From the NCBI RefSeq assembly GCF_002355475.1, contig NZ_AP014862.1, forward strand, positions 806,001 to 870,000: a stretch of DNA of 64,000 nucleotides, in the 5' to 3' direction. How positions within the stretch are numbered: position 1 is the first letter of the stretch; every line of letters starts with the position of its first letter. The notes under the pieces were generated by a model that was not told the origin of the DNA, did no database searches, and was given only the letters and a program-made list of their open reading frames with translations. Shown here piece by piece: positions 31,172-39,500 of this stretch. The translations under genes were made by a program, and so were the position numbers. This DNA is from Pseudomonas furukawaii. Its GTDB lineage: Bacteria > Pseudomonadota > Gammaproteobacteria > Pseudomonadales > Pseudomonadaceae.

Positions 31172-31651
31172 TCAGCTCCGCAGGTGGCCCAGGGGCAGCT
31201 CGGTGCTGCTCAGCACCTGGTTGAGCACGAAGCTGGAGCGAACGCTGGTGACGCCCTCGATCCGCGTCAGCTGGCCCAGCAGGAACTGCTGGTAGTGGTC
31301 CATGTCGGGCACCACCACCTTCAACTGGTAGTCCGCCTCCATCCCGGTGACCAGGCTGCACTCCAGCACTTCCGGGCACTGGCGGATGACTTCCTGGAAA
31401 TGCTCGAAGCGTTCCGGGGTGTGGCGATCCATGCCGATCAGCACATAGGCGGTCAGGCTCAGGCCCAGCTTCTTGCGGTCCAGCAGGGCGACCTGGCGGA
31501 CGATGTAGCCCTCATCCTCCAGATGCTTGACCCGCCGGGAGCATGGCGAAGGGGACAAGCCGATGCGCTCGGCCAGCTCCTGGTTGGAGATGCGCGCATC
31601 GCGCTGCAGTTCGGCGAGGATTTTCAGGTCGTAGCGATCGAGTTTATCCAT
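31172..31651 (-). CDS. Lrp/AsnC family transcriptional regulator
   Basis: 159 residues from MDKLDRYDLKILAELQRDARISNQELAERIGLSPSPCSRRVKHLEDEGYIVRQ, the standard Lrp helix-turn-helix. A RAM effector domain follows (LTAYVLIGMDRHTPERFEHFQEVIRQCPEVLECSLVTGMEADYQLKVVVPD). E. coli Lrp is 164 residues. Lrp-type regulators sense amino acids, but the ligand is not readable. Just upstream is an AT-rich tract with a TTGCGCAA palindrome (31707-31714), a possible operator shared with the divergent orphan transcript at 31.77-31.97 kb. Confidence 0.93.
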   Translation of the reverse strand: MDKLDRYDLKILAELQRDARISNQELAERIGLSPSPCSRRVKHLEDEGYIVRQVALLDRKKLGLSLTAYVLIGMDRHTPERFEHFQEVIRQCPEVLECSLVTGMEADYQLKVVVPDMDHYQQFLLGQLTRIEGVTSVRSSFVLNQVLSSTELPLGHLRS

Positions 31652-31764
31652 GGTGTCGCCCTGCTCTTGGATTGATTGCCGTAAATGGTGACTGATTAGT
31701 GATTTATTGCGCAAGTGATGAGTAAATGAGCAATCTTAGCAATCATTGGTCGCGGGTCTCGCCG

Positions 31765-31970
31765 TAAGATTCTCCTCAGTTTCACGGCCCGGACAGATGT
31801 CCACCCGACCCGCCCAATCAGGTGCGTCGGCGCCGCCGAACCCACCGGTTCGAGCAGGCACCCGGGTCCGCACCGCCCAATCAGGCGGGCGAAGAAAGCG
31901 GCGATACGATTGCCTGCACCGGACGAATTCCCCCGAGGGGGCCCAATGGATTGGGCCCCCTTTTTCTTTG
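31765..31970 (+). ncRNA. Candidate non-coding RNA with twin CAATCA hairpin loops and orphan terminator
   Basis: There is no convincing reading frame, yet a strong intrinsic terminator closes the plus strand at 31937-31965. The 12-mer CGCCCAATCAGG occurs twice (31811-31822, 31874-31885); each copy can fold with CAATCA as the loop (CCGCC CAATCA GGCGG in the second). Another hairpin, CGAACC CACC GGTTCG, lies between them. A TAAGAT box at 31765-31770 could be a -10. The region sits between the divergent lrp gene and a convergent CDF gene, so the transcript would serve nothing else. The 5' end is a guess; an sRNA is inferred, not shown. Confidence 0.45.
31937..31965 (+). terminator. Strong orphan intrinsic terminator
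   Basis: A 10-bp perfect stem (GGGGGCCCAA / TTGGGCCCCC), TGGA loop, and TTTTTC. It is oriented for plus-strand transcription. No plus-strand coding gene precedes it; it is the 3' end of the candidate ncRNA. Confidence 0.88.
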
Positions 31971-31995
31971 CGCGGAAACAGCGGGAACGGGACGC

Positions 31996-32886
31996 TCAGG
32001 CGTGCCGGACCACCTCGGTGGGGTCGGCATGCACCAGCACCTCGGCCTTGGGGTAATGGGCGGTGATGGCGGCGGCGGCCTGTTCGCAGAGGGCATGGGC
32101 ATGCGACAGGGGCAGTTCACCGGGCAGCTCCAGGTGCAGTTGCACATACCAGTGGCTGCCCGAGACGCGCGTGCGCAGGTCATGGGCGCCCAGCACGCCT
32201 GGAATCGAGCAGGCGAGGCGGTGCATGTCGTCGGTGATGTCCGTCGACAGCTCCTCGTCCATCAGCACCGATACCGATTCCCGGGCGATGCTGATGGCGC
32301 TCCAGAGGATGTAGGCCGCGATGCCCAGGCCGAACAGGCTGTCGGCCTGCTGCCAGCCCAGGCCCGTCAGTACCAGGGCCACCAGGATGCCGCCGTTGAG
32401 CAGCAGGTCCGACCGGTAGTGCAGGGCGTCGGCGCGGATGGCGGTGGAACCGGTGGCGCGGATCACATGGCGCTGCACCATCAGCAGTGCCGTGGTCAGC
32501 ACCAGGGAAAAGAGCATCACGCCGATGCCCAGGGCCTCCGCCTCCAGCGGGTGCGGGTTCCTCAGCCGTTCGTAGGCCTGGGTCGCCACCAGTACCGCGC
32601 TGACGCCGATGAACAGTGACTGGGCCAGGCCCGCCAGGGCTTCCGCCTTGCCATGGCCGTAGCGATGGTCGTCATCCGCCGGTTTCAACGCGTAGCGCAC
32701 CGCCAGCAGATTGAGCAGGGAAGCCACGCTGTCCAGCAGCGAATCGGTCAGGCCGGCCAGCAGGCTCACCGAGCCGCTCATGGCCCAGGCCACGCCCTTG
32801 GCCAGCACCAGGGTGATGGCCACCGCCAGCGAAGCACGCGTGGCCAGGCGCAGCAGGCGCGCGTGCCCCGCCGGCGCTGTCGGCAC
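31996..32886 (-). CDS. fieF: Cation diffusion facilitator, FieF-like
   Basis: 296 residues with six membrane helices. The sequence SVSLLAGLTDSLLDSVASLLNLLAVRYALKPADDDHRYGHGKAEALAGLAQ aligns directly with the E. coli FieF metal-site region; the DxxxD (DSLLD) and HxxxHGKAE motifs are intact. The second site, RADALHYRSDLLLNGG, carries the HxxxD pair in TM5. A cytoplasmic C-terminal domain ends VLVHADPTEV. It exports Zn(II)/Fe(II) using the proton gradient. It converges with the orphan terminator. Confidence 0.9.
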   Translation of the reverse strand: MPTAPAGHARLLRLATRASLAVAITLVLAKGVAWAMSGSVSLLAGLTDSLLDSVASLLNLLAVRYALKPADDDHRYGHGKAEALAGLAQSLFIGVSAVLVATQAYERLRNPHPLEAEALGIGVMLFSLVLTTALLMVQRHVIRATGSTAIRADALHYRSDLLLNGGILVALVLTGLGWQQADSLFGLGIAAYILWSAISIARESVSVLMDEELSTDITDDMHRLACSIPGVLGAHDLRTRVSGSHWYVQLHLELPGELPLSHAHALCEQAAAAITAHYPKAEVLVHADPTEVVRHA

Positions 32887-32887
32887 G

Positions 32888-33307
32888 TCAGGCCGCCGGG
32901 GTCAGGCCGAAGGCGGCCAGTTGCTGCGGGTTGCCGCTGTGCTGCTGCAGGCGCGGGTCATCCAGAGGCAGGTCGCGGCCGGTTTCGCGCTCGATGATGG
33001 CTTTCAGCCGGGCGTTGTCCACCTTGCCGTCGGCCCCGATGGCGTCCCGGAGTGTCTCCGGGGACACCTGGGCGGTCTGGCCTTCGGGCAGGTAGATGGC
33101 CCCGGTGGCGAAGTCGACGGCGAAGGCGACCAGGCCGGGGATCACATAGAAGAGGATGCCGATGGCGTTCAAGCCAGCGACCAGGGGGTCGATCTTGCCT
33201 TCGATCTGGCCGCGACGGTCCGGGAAGAAAAGGGTGCCGCAAGCGGTCAGCTGGGTGACGAGGGTGGCGGCCAGTGCGGCGCCGATCACGCGAGAAGCAG
33301 TGCGCAT
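32888..33307 (-). CDS. Small predicted lipoprotein
   Basis: 139 residues. The second of two nearby ATGs (33307) is preferred because AGGAG lies 6 nt upstream. Signal MRTASRVIGAALAATLVTQLTACG has a lipobox-like LTAC. A hydrophobic stretch (PLVAGLNAIGILFYVIPGLVAFAVDFATGAIYLP) resembles small Pseudomonas lipoproteins sometimes mislabelled polyribonucleotide nucleotidyltransferase. The C-terminal half (SPETLRDAIGADGKVDNARLKAIIERETGRDLPLDDPRLQQH) is polar. The stop is 1 nt from the fieF start, so they are probably cotranscribed. Function unknown. Confidence 0.75.
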   Translation of the reverse strand: MRTASRVIGAALAATLVTQLTACGTLFFPDRRGQIEGKIDPLVAGLNAIGILFYVIPGLVAFAVDFATGAIYLPEGQTAQVSPETLRDAIGADGKVDNARLKAIIERETGRDLPLDDPRLQQHSGNPQQLAAFGLTPAA

Positions 33308-33482
33308 AAGCATCTCCTGATGAAAGATCGCAACTATATCAAGCCCTTTGTTGCAGGACTGCCCGCCAAGGGGGGCAACCCATGAAAAGTGCCGGTGTCC
33401 GGTGACTTTTCCTACAAGTCTTGAGACCCGGGCAAGGAACCAGCGGTTCGCCGTTATACTTTTGCGCCTGCCTGGAGTGTCC

Positions 33483-36005
33483 ATGAACCCGTTACCCATA
33501 GATGCCGTCCTGCCCGAGTTGCGGGCCGCCCTCCGATCCCGCCACGAAGCCGTGCTGGAGGCGCCTCCGGGCGCCGGCAAGACCACGCGCGTCCCCCTGG
33601 CCCTGCTGGACGAGCCCTGGCTCGCCGGCCAGGGCATCCTCATGCTGGAGCCGCGCCGCCTGGCCGCCCGCGCGGCGGCTGAGCGACTGGCCTCGGAGCT
33701 CGGCGAACGGGTGGGCGAAACCGTCGGCTACCGCATTCGCCTGGAGTCGAAGGTCGGTCCGCGCACCCGCATCGAAGTGGTGACCGAGGGCATCCTCGCC
33801 CGGCGCCTGCAGGACGATCCCGCCCTGGAAGGCGTGGGGCTGGTCATCTTCGACGAGTTCCACGAAAGGAGCCTGGACGCGGACCTGGCCCTGGCGCTGA
33901 CCCTCAACGGCCGCGCCCTGCTGCGTGACGAACCGCCGCTGAAGGTGCTGCTGATGTCCGCCACCCTGGAGGGCGAGCGTCTTTCGCGCCTGCTGGGGGA
34001 GGCGCCGGTGGTGCGCAGCGAAGGCCGCATGTTCCCGGTGGAAACCCGTTGGGGACGGACCGTCCAGCCCGGCGAGGCCCTGGAGCCCCGGGTGGTGCAG
34101 ACGGTGCTCCAGGCCCTGGCGGACGAGCCCGGCAGCCTCCTGGTGTTCCTCCCCGGGCAGGCCGAGATCCGCCGGGTGGCCGAGCAACTGGGCGAGCGCC
34201 TGGAAGGGCGAGCCGACGTGCTCCTCTGCCCGCTCCACGGTGACCTGGACCTGTCCGCCCAGCGCGCGGCCATCGAGCCGGCGCCGACCGGCAAGCGCAA
34301 GGTGGTGCTGGCCACCAACATCGCCGAAACCAGCCTGACCATCGACGGTGTCCGCGTGGTGGTGGACGCCGGCCTTGAGCGCACGCCGCGCTTCGACCCG
34401 GCCAGCGGCATGACCCGCCTGGACACCCAGCGCATCTCCCGGGCCTCCGCCACCCAGCGCGCGGGGCGCGCCGGTCGCCTGCAGCCCGGCGCCTGCTACC
34501 GGCTCTGGTCCGAATCCCAGCATGAGCAACTGGCCGCCCATGGCAGCGCCGAAATCCTCCAGGCCGACCTGGCCGGCCTGGCCCTGCAACTGGCCCGCTG
34601 GGGGGTGAACGACCCCAGCGAACTGGCCTGGCTCGATCCGCCGCCCAGCGCCGCCTATGGCCAGGCCCGCGACCTGCTGCGGCGCCTCGGCGCCCTGGCC
34701 GAGGATGGCAGCCTCACGCGCCACGGCCAGGCCATGGCCGAACTACCGGCCCACCCGCGCATCGCCCACCTGCTGTTGCGGGGCCAGGCGCTGGGGCTGG
34801 GTGCCCTGGCGTGCGACCTGGCGGCGCTGCTGGGGGAGCGCGACATCCTGCGCGGTGCCGGGGCCGACCTGCACAGCCGGCTGGCCCTGCTGGCCGGCGA
34901 AGACAAGGCCGTGCGTGGCGCCCGGGGTGGCGTGCAGCGCGCCCGGCAGTTGGCGCGGCAATTCCGCGCCTACCTGAAGGGCCCTGCCAGTGAGCCGGTG
35001 GCCGATCCCGACCATCCTCGCTGGCTCGGCTGCCTGCTGGCCTTCGCCTACCCGGACCGCATCGCCCAGCAGCGTCGCGCCGGGGGGGCCGACTACCGCC
35101 TGGCCAACGGTCGCGCCGCCACCTTCGGCGAGCCCGATGCGCTGATGAAGGCCTCCTGGCTGGTGATCGCCGACCTGGGCAGCCGCCAGGGCCAGCGCGA
35201 GGAACGCATCTACCTGGCCGCCGACCTGGACCCGGCCCTGTTCGAGGGACCCCTGGCCGAGCAGGTGAGCCGCCAGGACCTGCTGGACTGGGACGAGCGC
35301 GAAGGCGTGTTGCGCGCCGAGCGTCAATTGAAGGTGGGTGAACTGGTGCTGGCGCGGGAAGCGCTGAACGGCCTGGACGAGGAGGCGCGCGCCCGGGCAC
35401 TGCTGGGGCTGGTGCGGCGCAAGGGGCTGGAGCTGCTGCCCTGGACGCCCGAGTTGCGCCAGTGGCAGGCGCGGGTGGCCTTGCTGCGCCGCCTGGACAT
35501 CGCCGCCAAGGGCGAGAGCGAGTGGCCGGACCTGTCCGATGCCGCCCTCCTAGCCAACCTGGAAGACTGGCTGCTGCCCTGGCTGGGCAAGGTCAGCCGC
35601 CTCAGCCATTTCGCCAACCTCGACCTGGCCGGCATTCTCCAGGGGCTGCTGCCCTGGCCGCTGTCACAGAGGCTCGACGAACTGGCGCCGCGCACCCTGG
35701 AAGTGCCGTCCGGGTCACGCATCCGCCTGGACTACAGCGAGGAAATGCCGGTGCTGGCGGTGCGCCTGCAGGAGCTCTTCGGCCTGGCGGACACCCCGCG
35801 CATCGCCGGCGGCCGGCAAGGGGTCAAGCTGCACCTGCTGTCCCCGGCCCAGCGACCGGTGCAGGTCACCCAGGACCTGGCCAGCTTCTGGCGCAACACC
35901 TACGCCGAGGTGAAGAAGGATCTGAAAGGGCGCTACCCCAAGCACTACTGGCCGGATGACCCCCTGGTGGCCGAGCCCACGGCGCGGGCCAAGCCGAGGA
36001 AGTAG
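33483..36005 (+). CDS. hrpB: ATP-dependent helicase HrpB
   Basis: 840 residues from MNPLPIDAVLPELRAALRSRHEAVLEAPPGAGKTTRVPLALL; longer starts lie in poor context. DEAH/RHA-type helicase: Walker A APPGAGKTT, motif II DEFH in VIFDEFHERSLDADL, motif III SATLEG, motif V TNIAETSLTIDGV, motif VI QRAGRAGRLQPG. An HA2/winged-helix region and the HrpB C-terminal domain (ending KGRYPKHYWPDDPL) complete it. E. coli HrpB is about 810 residues. The cellular substrate is not well defined. Confidence 0.95.
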   Translation: MNPLPIDAVLPELRAALRSRHEAVLEAPPGAGKTTRVPLALLDEPWLAGQGILMLEPRRLAARAAAERLASELGERVGETVGYRIRLESKVGPRTRIEVVTEGILARRLQDDPALEGVGLVIFDEFHERSLDADLALALTLNGRALLRDEPPLKVLLMSATLEGERLSRLLGEAPVVRSEGRMFPVETRWGRTVQPGEALEPRVVQTVLQALADEPGSLLVFLPGQAEIRRVAEQLGERLEGRADVLLCPLHGDLDLSAQRAAIEPAPTGKRKVVLATNIAETSLTIDGVRVVVDAGLERTPRFDPASGMTRLDTQRISRASATQRAGRAGRLQPGACYRLWSESQHEQLAAHGSAEILQADLAGLALQLARWGVNDPSELAWLDPPPSAAYGQARDLLRRLGALAEDGSLTRHGQAMAELPAHPRIAHLLLRGQALGLGALACDLAALLGERDILRGAGADLHSRLALLAGEDKAVRGARGGVQRARQLARQFRAYLKGPASEPVADPDHPRWLGCLLAFAYPDRIAQQRRAGGADYRLANGRAATFGEPDALMKASWLVIADLGSRQGQREERIYLAADLDPALFEGPLAEQVSRQDLLDWDEREGVLRAERQLKVGELVLAREALNGLDEEARARALLGLVRRKGLELLPWTPELRQWQARVALLRRLDIAAKGESEWPDLSDAALLANLEDWLLPWLGKVSRLSHFANLDLAGILQGLLPWPLSQRLDELAPRTLEVPSGSRIRLDYSEEMPVLAVRLQELFGLADTPRIAGGRQGVKLHLLSPAQRPVQVTQDLASFWRNTYAEVKKDLKGRYPKHYWPDDPLVAEPTARAKPRK

Positions 36006-36080
36006 GGCCGGTCCTGCCTGCAAGGGGGGAGTGCCCGGGCTGGCGGTGCCGGCAGGGCGCATCCTGCGTTCGGCCGGGGC

Positions 36081-37166
36081 TCAAGGGGTCGACGGCAGGA
36101 AGAAGCGTGCCGTCAGCGGCAGGTGGTCGGAGATGCGCAGGGTGTCGCCCTGGCGCACCTTCGCCTCGATGCGGGTCAGGCTCGGGCTGTGGAATACGTA
36201 GTCGAGGGTGCGGTCCGGCCCCTTCGCCCTCGGGTCGTTGGGGAAGTGGGTGAACCATTGGGCGCGCTGGTCGCCGCTGGCCTCCTCCAGGCTGGGAATC
36301 ATCGGAAAGCGGTCCCACAGTGCCTTCAGCTCGCTGTCCCGTGCGAAACGCTGTCGCTGGTGCTGCGCCAGGCCGTCGTACTGGCCGGGGGGCAACTGGC
36401 TGAAGTCCCCGGCCAGCACCCAGGGCAGGTTCTCGCGCTGCAACTGGTCCAGCAGGCCGTGGGTCATGGCGACCTGGCGCCGGAGGATCTCCGGCGCGTC
36501 GGCCAGGGTATCCAGATGGGTGTTGATCACCGCCAGTCGGCCGCCACCGCGAATGGGCAGGTAGCTCACCAGCAACGCCCGCTTCTTGTCGAACTGGCGG
36601 CTGACCGGGTCGCTGGCGCCCTGGGGCAGTTGCAGGCGCTCGGCGCTCTGGATGCCGAAGCGGCTCAGGGTGGCCAGCTTGAGGCCCACGCTGCCGAGTA
36701 CCTGCGGGTCGGGGACGAAGGCGGCCTTCCAGTAGAAGGCCTGGCTGGCGCAGGGATAGAGGTCGGCCAGGCGCTCCTGCAGCAGCGCCAGCTGGTCCTG
36801 GTAGTCGGTGGCGCGGGCGCCGTCGTGCAGCTCCTGGAGGTTGACGATGTCCGGCTGCTCTTCGCGGATCACCCGCACCACCTCGTCGAGGCTGTAGGCC
36901 AGGTCGTCCGCCGTCGGACGCTCGTCGCGTCCCTCACCGTCTGGCAGGTCGTCACGGAAGACGTAGCGCTTGCCGGCCAGGTACTGCAGGTTCCAGGTCA
37001 TCACCTTGAGCGCCTGGCCCGGCTGCAGCTGCGGCGCTTCGGCCTGGCAGGCCAGCGGCGCGGGCTCACGGGCGGCCGGATGCCAGGTCAGGGCATAGAT
37101 CAGGGCGATGAGGCCGACGGCGAGGACCGACAGGCTGAGCAGGGCGAAACGCAGGACTCGGGGCAT
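36081..37166 (-). CDS. Exported endonuclease/exonuclease/phosphatase (EEP) family protein
   Basis: 361 residues. An N-terminal membrane helix (VLRFALLSLSVLAVGLIALIYALTW) anchors or exports it. EEP motifs: LKVMTWNLQYLAG, DIVNLQELHDG (metal-binding Glu), AVINTHLDTLAD, WVLAGDFSQLPPG, DYVFHSP and RISDHLPLTARF. These support Mg-dependent phosphodiesterase or phosphatase chemistry; the substrate (nucleic acid, lipid or sugar phosphate) is not readable. A TTG two codons upstream is an alternative start. Confidence 0.85.
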   Translation of the reverse strand: MPRVLRFALLSLSVLAVGLIALIYALTWHPAAREPAPLACQAEAPQLQPGQALKVMTWNLQYLAGKRYVFRDDLPDGEGRDERPTADDLAYSLDEVVRVIREEQPDIVNLQELHDGARATDYQDQLALLQERLADLYPCASQAFYWKAAFVPDPQVLGSVGLKLATLSRFGIQSAERLQLPQGASDPVSRQFDKKRALLVSYLPIRGGGRLAVINTHLDTLADAPEILRRQVAMTHGLLDQLQRENLPWVLAGDFSQLPPGQYDGLAQHQRQRFARDSELKALWDRFPMIPSLEEASGDQRAQWFTHFPNDPRAKGPDRTLDYVFHSPSLTRIEAKVRQGDTLRISDHLPLTARFFLPSTP

Positions 37167-37254
37167 CGGCAAGGGCGGGGACTATGCTGGAAGAGGGCGA
37201 GCATACCCGAGCGACCGCCATGGCCCAAGGTCGCATGCGCCCGGGAGGAATGCC

Positions 37255-37503
37255 GTGGACAACGAGCCGCATGTGGCCCAGCGGGGCCCCTACGAGGTGG
37301 ACGTGGTGGCCGGACGCGATTATTTCTGGTGCCGGTGCGGGTTCAGCCGGCAGCAGCCTTTCTGCGATGGCTCCCACAAGGGCACCGGAATGACGCCCCT
37401 CAAGTTTCATGCACAAGCCAGCGAGACCCTGTATCTCTGCGGCTGCAAGCACAGCCATTCGCCGCCCTGCTGCGATGGCACTCACCATCAACTGCCTGAA
37501 TGA
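37255..37503 (+). CDS. Twin CDGSH iron-sulfur protein
   Basis: 82 residues, GTG start with GGGAGGA 6 nt upstream. Two CDGSH 2Fe-2S motifs occur in tandem: CRCGFSRQQPFCDGSH (about 25-40) and CGCKHSHSPPCCDGTH (about 61-76), the second with T for S. Each should bind a cluster through Cys3-His1. This double form is the small soluble mitoNEET-related type; roles in redox or iron-sulfur handling are known in general but not assigned here. It is 12 nt upstream of a solute-binding protein gene, likely one operon. Confidence 0.88.
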   Translation: MDNEPHVAQRGPYEVDVVAGRDYFWCRCGFSRQQPFCDGSHKGTGMTPLKFHAQASETLYLCGCKHSHSPPCCDGTHHQLPE

Positions 37504-37515
37504 TCGGGAGCCGGC

Positions 37516-38319
37516 ATGCCGCGCGGTGCAGTCCTCTGGTCAGTTTCCGATCCCACCGCCCGTGCCGGCCGCCGCCTCGCCGGCCTGCTGGGCGCCTGGA
37601 TGCTGGCGGGCCTTGCGTCCGCCCAGCAGCCGGCGCCGCTCAAGGTGATGACGGACTACTGGCCTCCCTTCCGCATCGCCGGTGATGGCGGTCGGCTGCA
37701 GGGCCTCGACATGGACCTGCTGGCGGAACTGGAGCGCCGCACCGGGCTGCGCTTCGATGTGCGGCGGGCGCCCTGGAGCCGTGGGCTGGCCGCCCTGGAG
37801 CGCGGCTCCGCCGACCTCATGACCGGACTGGCCAGAACCCCCGAGCGGGAGCGATACATCGATTACCTGGAGCGCCCCTACTTTTCCTGCGCACCGCGCT
37901 TCTACATCCGGCCGGACGTGGCGCCCAGGGTGACCGGCTATGGGCAGCTGGCGGGTTACGACATCGGCTTCGTGCTGGGTTCGGCGTACTTCGAGCCATT
38001 CGATTCCGACCCGGCCTTGCGCAAGGTCGGTGTCAGCGGTGAGGGGCAACTGCTGGAGATGTTGCAGCGCAAGCGGTTGCAGTTGGTGATCGGCACCGAT
38101 TGCCAGGTGGACTATGAGCTGCTGCGCAACCCGAAGCTGGCGGGGCGCATCGTCAAGCTGGCCTACCGGCCACCGGCCCGCACCGAACTCTTCGTCGGCT
38201 TCTCGCGCCAGCGGGTGCTGGCGCCCCAGCGCGACGCCATCGCCCAGGCGCTCGGGCAGATGCTCGATGAGGGCTGGGTGCTGAAGGCCGCGCAGCGCTA
38301 CAGCGCCGGCGCTCAGTGA
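37516..38319 (+). CDS. Orphan periplasmic solute-binding protein (SBP_bac_3)
   Basis: 267 residues. A long signal region ends LAGLLGAWMLAGLASAQ. The mature part follows amino-acid-binding proteins: LKVMTDYWPPFRIAGDGGRLQGLDMDLLAELERRTGLRFDVRRAPWSRGLAALERGSADLMTGLARTPERERYIDYLERPY. No permease or ATPase is nearby. Proteins of this branch are often stand-alone or feed sensors. Ligand unknown. It overlaps the convergent VOC gene by 7 nt at the 3' end. Confidence 0.85.
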   Translation: MPRGAVLWSVSDPTARAGRRLAGLLGAWMLAGLASAQQPAPLKVMTDYWPPFRIAGDGGRLQGLDMDLLAELERRTGLRFDVRRAPWSRGLAALERGSADLMTGLARTPERERYIDYLERPYFSCAPRFYIRPDVAPRVTGYGQLAGYDIGFVLGSAYFEPFDSDPALRKVGVSGEGQLLEMLQRKRLQLVIGTDCQVDYELLRNPKLAGRIVKLAYRPPARTELFVGFSRQRVLAPQRDAIAQALGQMLDEGWVLKAAQRYSAGAQ

Positions 38320-38750
38320 GCCCCGGGGTCGACGAAGATCTCGTAGCCCGGGTCCAGGGCCAGGTCCCAGAAGGTGGCTTCGATCTTGTGGCCGTCCAGG
38401 TCACGGATGAAGCAGCCGTAGTAGGGCTCGCCGTACTCCACCCGCGGTCCCGGCTCCCCGTCCGAGGTGCCGCCGGCATCCAGCGCGGCTTCGTAGAACG
38501 CCAGCACCGCGTCCCGGCTGGGGGCGAAGAAGCCGACGTGGGTACCGTTCCCCGTTGTCGCCGGGCGTCCGTCGATGGGGGCCTGGATCCAGAACTCCGG
38601 GTATTCGCGACCGAAGGCCACGGCGCCGGGGTGCGCCATGATGCGCTTGCAGCCCAGGGTGGGCAGCACGTGCTCATAGAACGCCACGGCGCGCTCGAAG
38701 TCGTTGGTGCCCAGGGAGATGTGGGACAGGATGCTGGGATTGTCGGCCAT
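38313..38750 (-). CDS. VOC (glyoxalase/bleomycin-resistance fold) protein
   Basis: 145 residues with two beta-alpha-beta-beta-beta units: ILSHISLGTNDFERAVAFYEHVLPTLGCKRI and ATTGNGTHVGFFAPSRDAVLAFYEAALDAGG..., ending GCFIRDLDGHKIEATFWDLA. Metal ligands of the VOC fold are plausible at HISLG, THVGF and the KIEATFWD Glu. AAGGAG lies 8 nt before the ATG. Specific activity (glyoxalase-like, fosfomycin-like or dioxygenase-like) cannot be read. Confidence 0.85.
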   Translation of the reverse strand: MADNPSILSHISLGTNDFERAVAFYEHVLPTLGCKRIMAHPGAVAFGREYPEFWIQAPIDGRPATTGNGTHVGFFAPSRDAVLAFYEAALDAGGTSDGEPGPRVEYGEPYYGCFIRDLDGHKIEATFWDLALDPGYEIFVDPGAH

Positions 38751-38824
38751 GCTCGAGCTCCTTCACGAGATTCCGGGAAAGACTAGCAGCTCTCCCGGCA
38801 CGCTCGTGTCAGAACGCCTTTCAG

Positions 38825-39490
38825 TCAGGTTTCGGCCGCCTGCTCCTCCCGAAGCAGGCTGTACATGCGGAACAGGGCGACGGTGACGAACAGCTGGAAG
38901 AGGCTGTTGAGCGTTTCCAGAATCACGGTGCCCACCGGGTCCGGGTTGGTGTCCAGCTCGCGGTAGGCGAACCAGTCCACGATCCAGATCGGTCCCATGA
39001 TCAGCAGGATGGTGGCGAGGATGGTCCAGAAGTGACCGCTGGTCAGGGCGAAGCTGTCACGGATGGCATCCAGGGGGGAGCGGCCTTCCAGCACCAGCAG
39101 GTACTCGGCGAAGGCCACCTTGATCATCACGTAGAGGCCCGGGAGGACCAGCATCCAGACGCCCACCATGATCAGCAGGGTGCTGATGGCCGCCAGCAGC
39201 GCGAAGGCCGGCCAGCGCATCAGCGTCAGGGCGATGATCTGCTTCGGCTTGTGGCGCATGCGGTGGCTGCGGTCGTCGACGAAGATCACCAGCGCGCCCA
39301 CGTAGAGCGGATAGAACAGCATGCTGAGGACCATGGACGCGCCCTGGGACTGGGTCGGGCCCAGCCAGTTGACCAGCCCCTGCTGGGCGATGGCCTCCGC
39401 CAGGATGACGGGCAGGCAGAGCAGGGCGATTTCGCCGAAGTGGCGGGAGAAGAAGTACCAGGAGGCGCGCAGCAGCTCGAAGGGATTCAT
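38825..39490 (-). CDS. YciC-family inner-membrane protein
   Basis: 221 residues, starting MNPFELLRASWYFFSRHFGEIALLCLPVILAEAI. Five to six hydrophobic segments (SMVLSMLFYPLYVGALVIFVDD, AFALLAAISTLLIMVGVWMLVLPGLYVMIKVAFAEYLLVLEGRSPLDAIRDSFALTSGHFWTILATILLIMGPIWIVDWFA). The start and the LEGRSPLDAIRDSF motif match UPF0259/YciC. Role unknown. Follows the SBP gene by 10 nt on the same strand. Confidence 0.85.
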   Translation of the reverse strand: MNPFELLRASWYFFSRHFGEIALLCLPVILAEAIAQQGLVNWLGPTQSQGASMVLSMLFYPLYVGALVIFVDDRSHRMRHKPKQIIALTLMRWPAFALLAAISTLLIMVGVWMLVLPGLYVMIKVAFAEYLLVLEGRSPLDAIRDSFALTSGHFWTILATILLIMGPIWIVDWFAYRELDTNPDPVGTVILETLNSLFQLFVTVALFRMYSLLREEQAAET

Positions 39491-39500
39491 TGTCGGGCGT

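Noticed and set aside
31797-32066. 90-codon plus-strand frame beginning MSTRPAQSG
   Set aside because: It passes through a strong terminator and then antisense into fieF; composition is Pro/Arg/Ser-rich without features.
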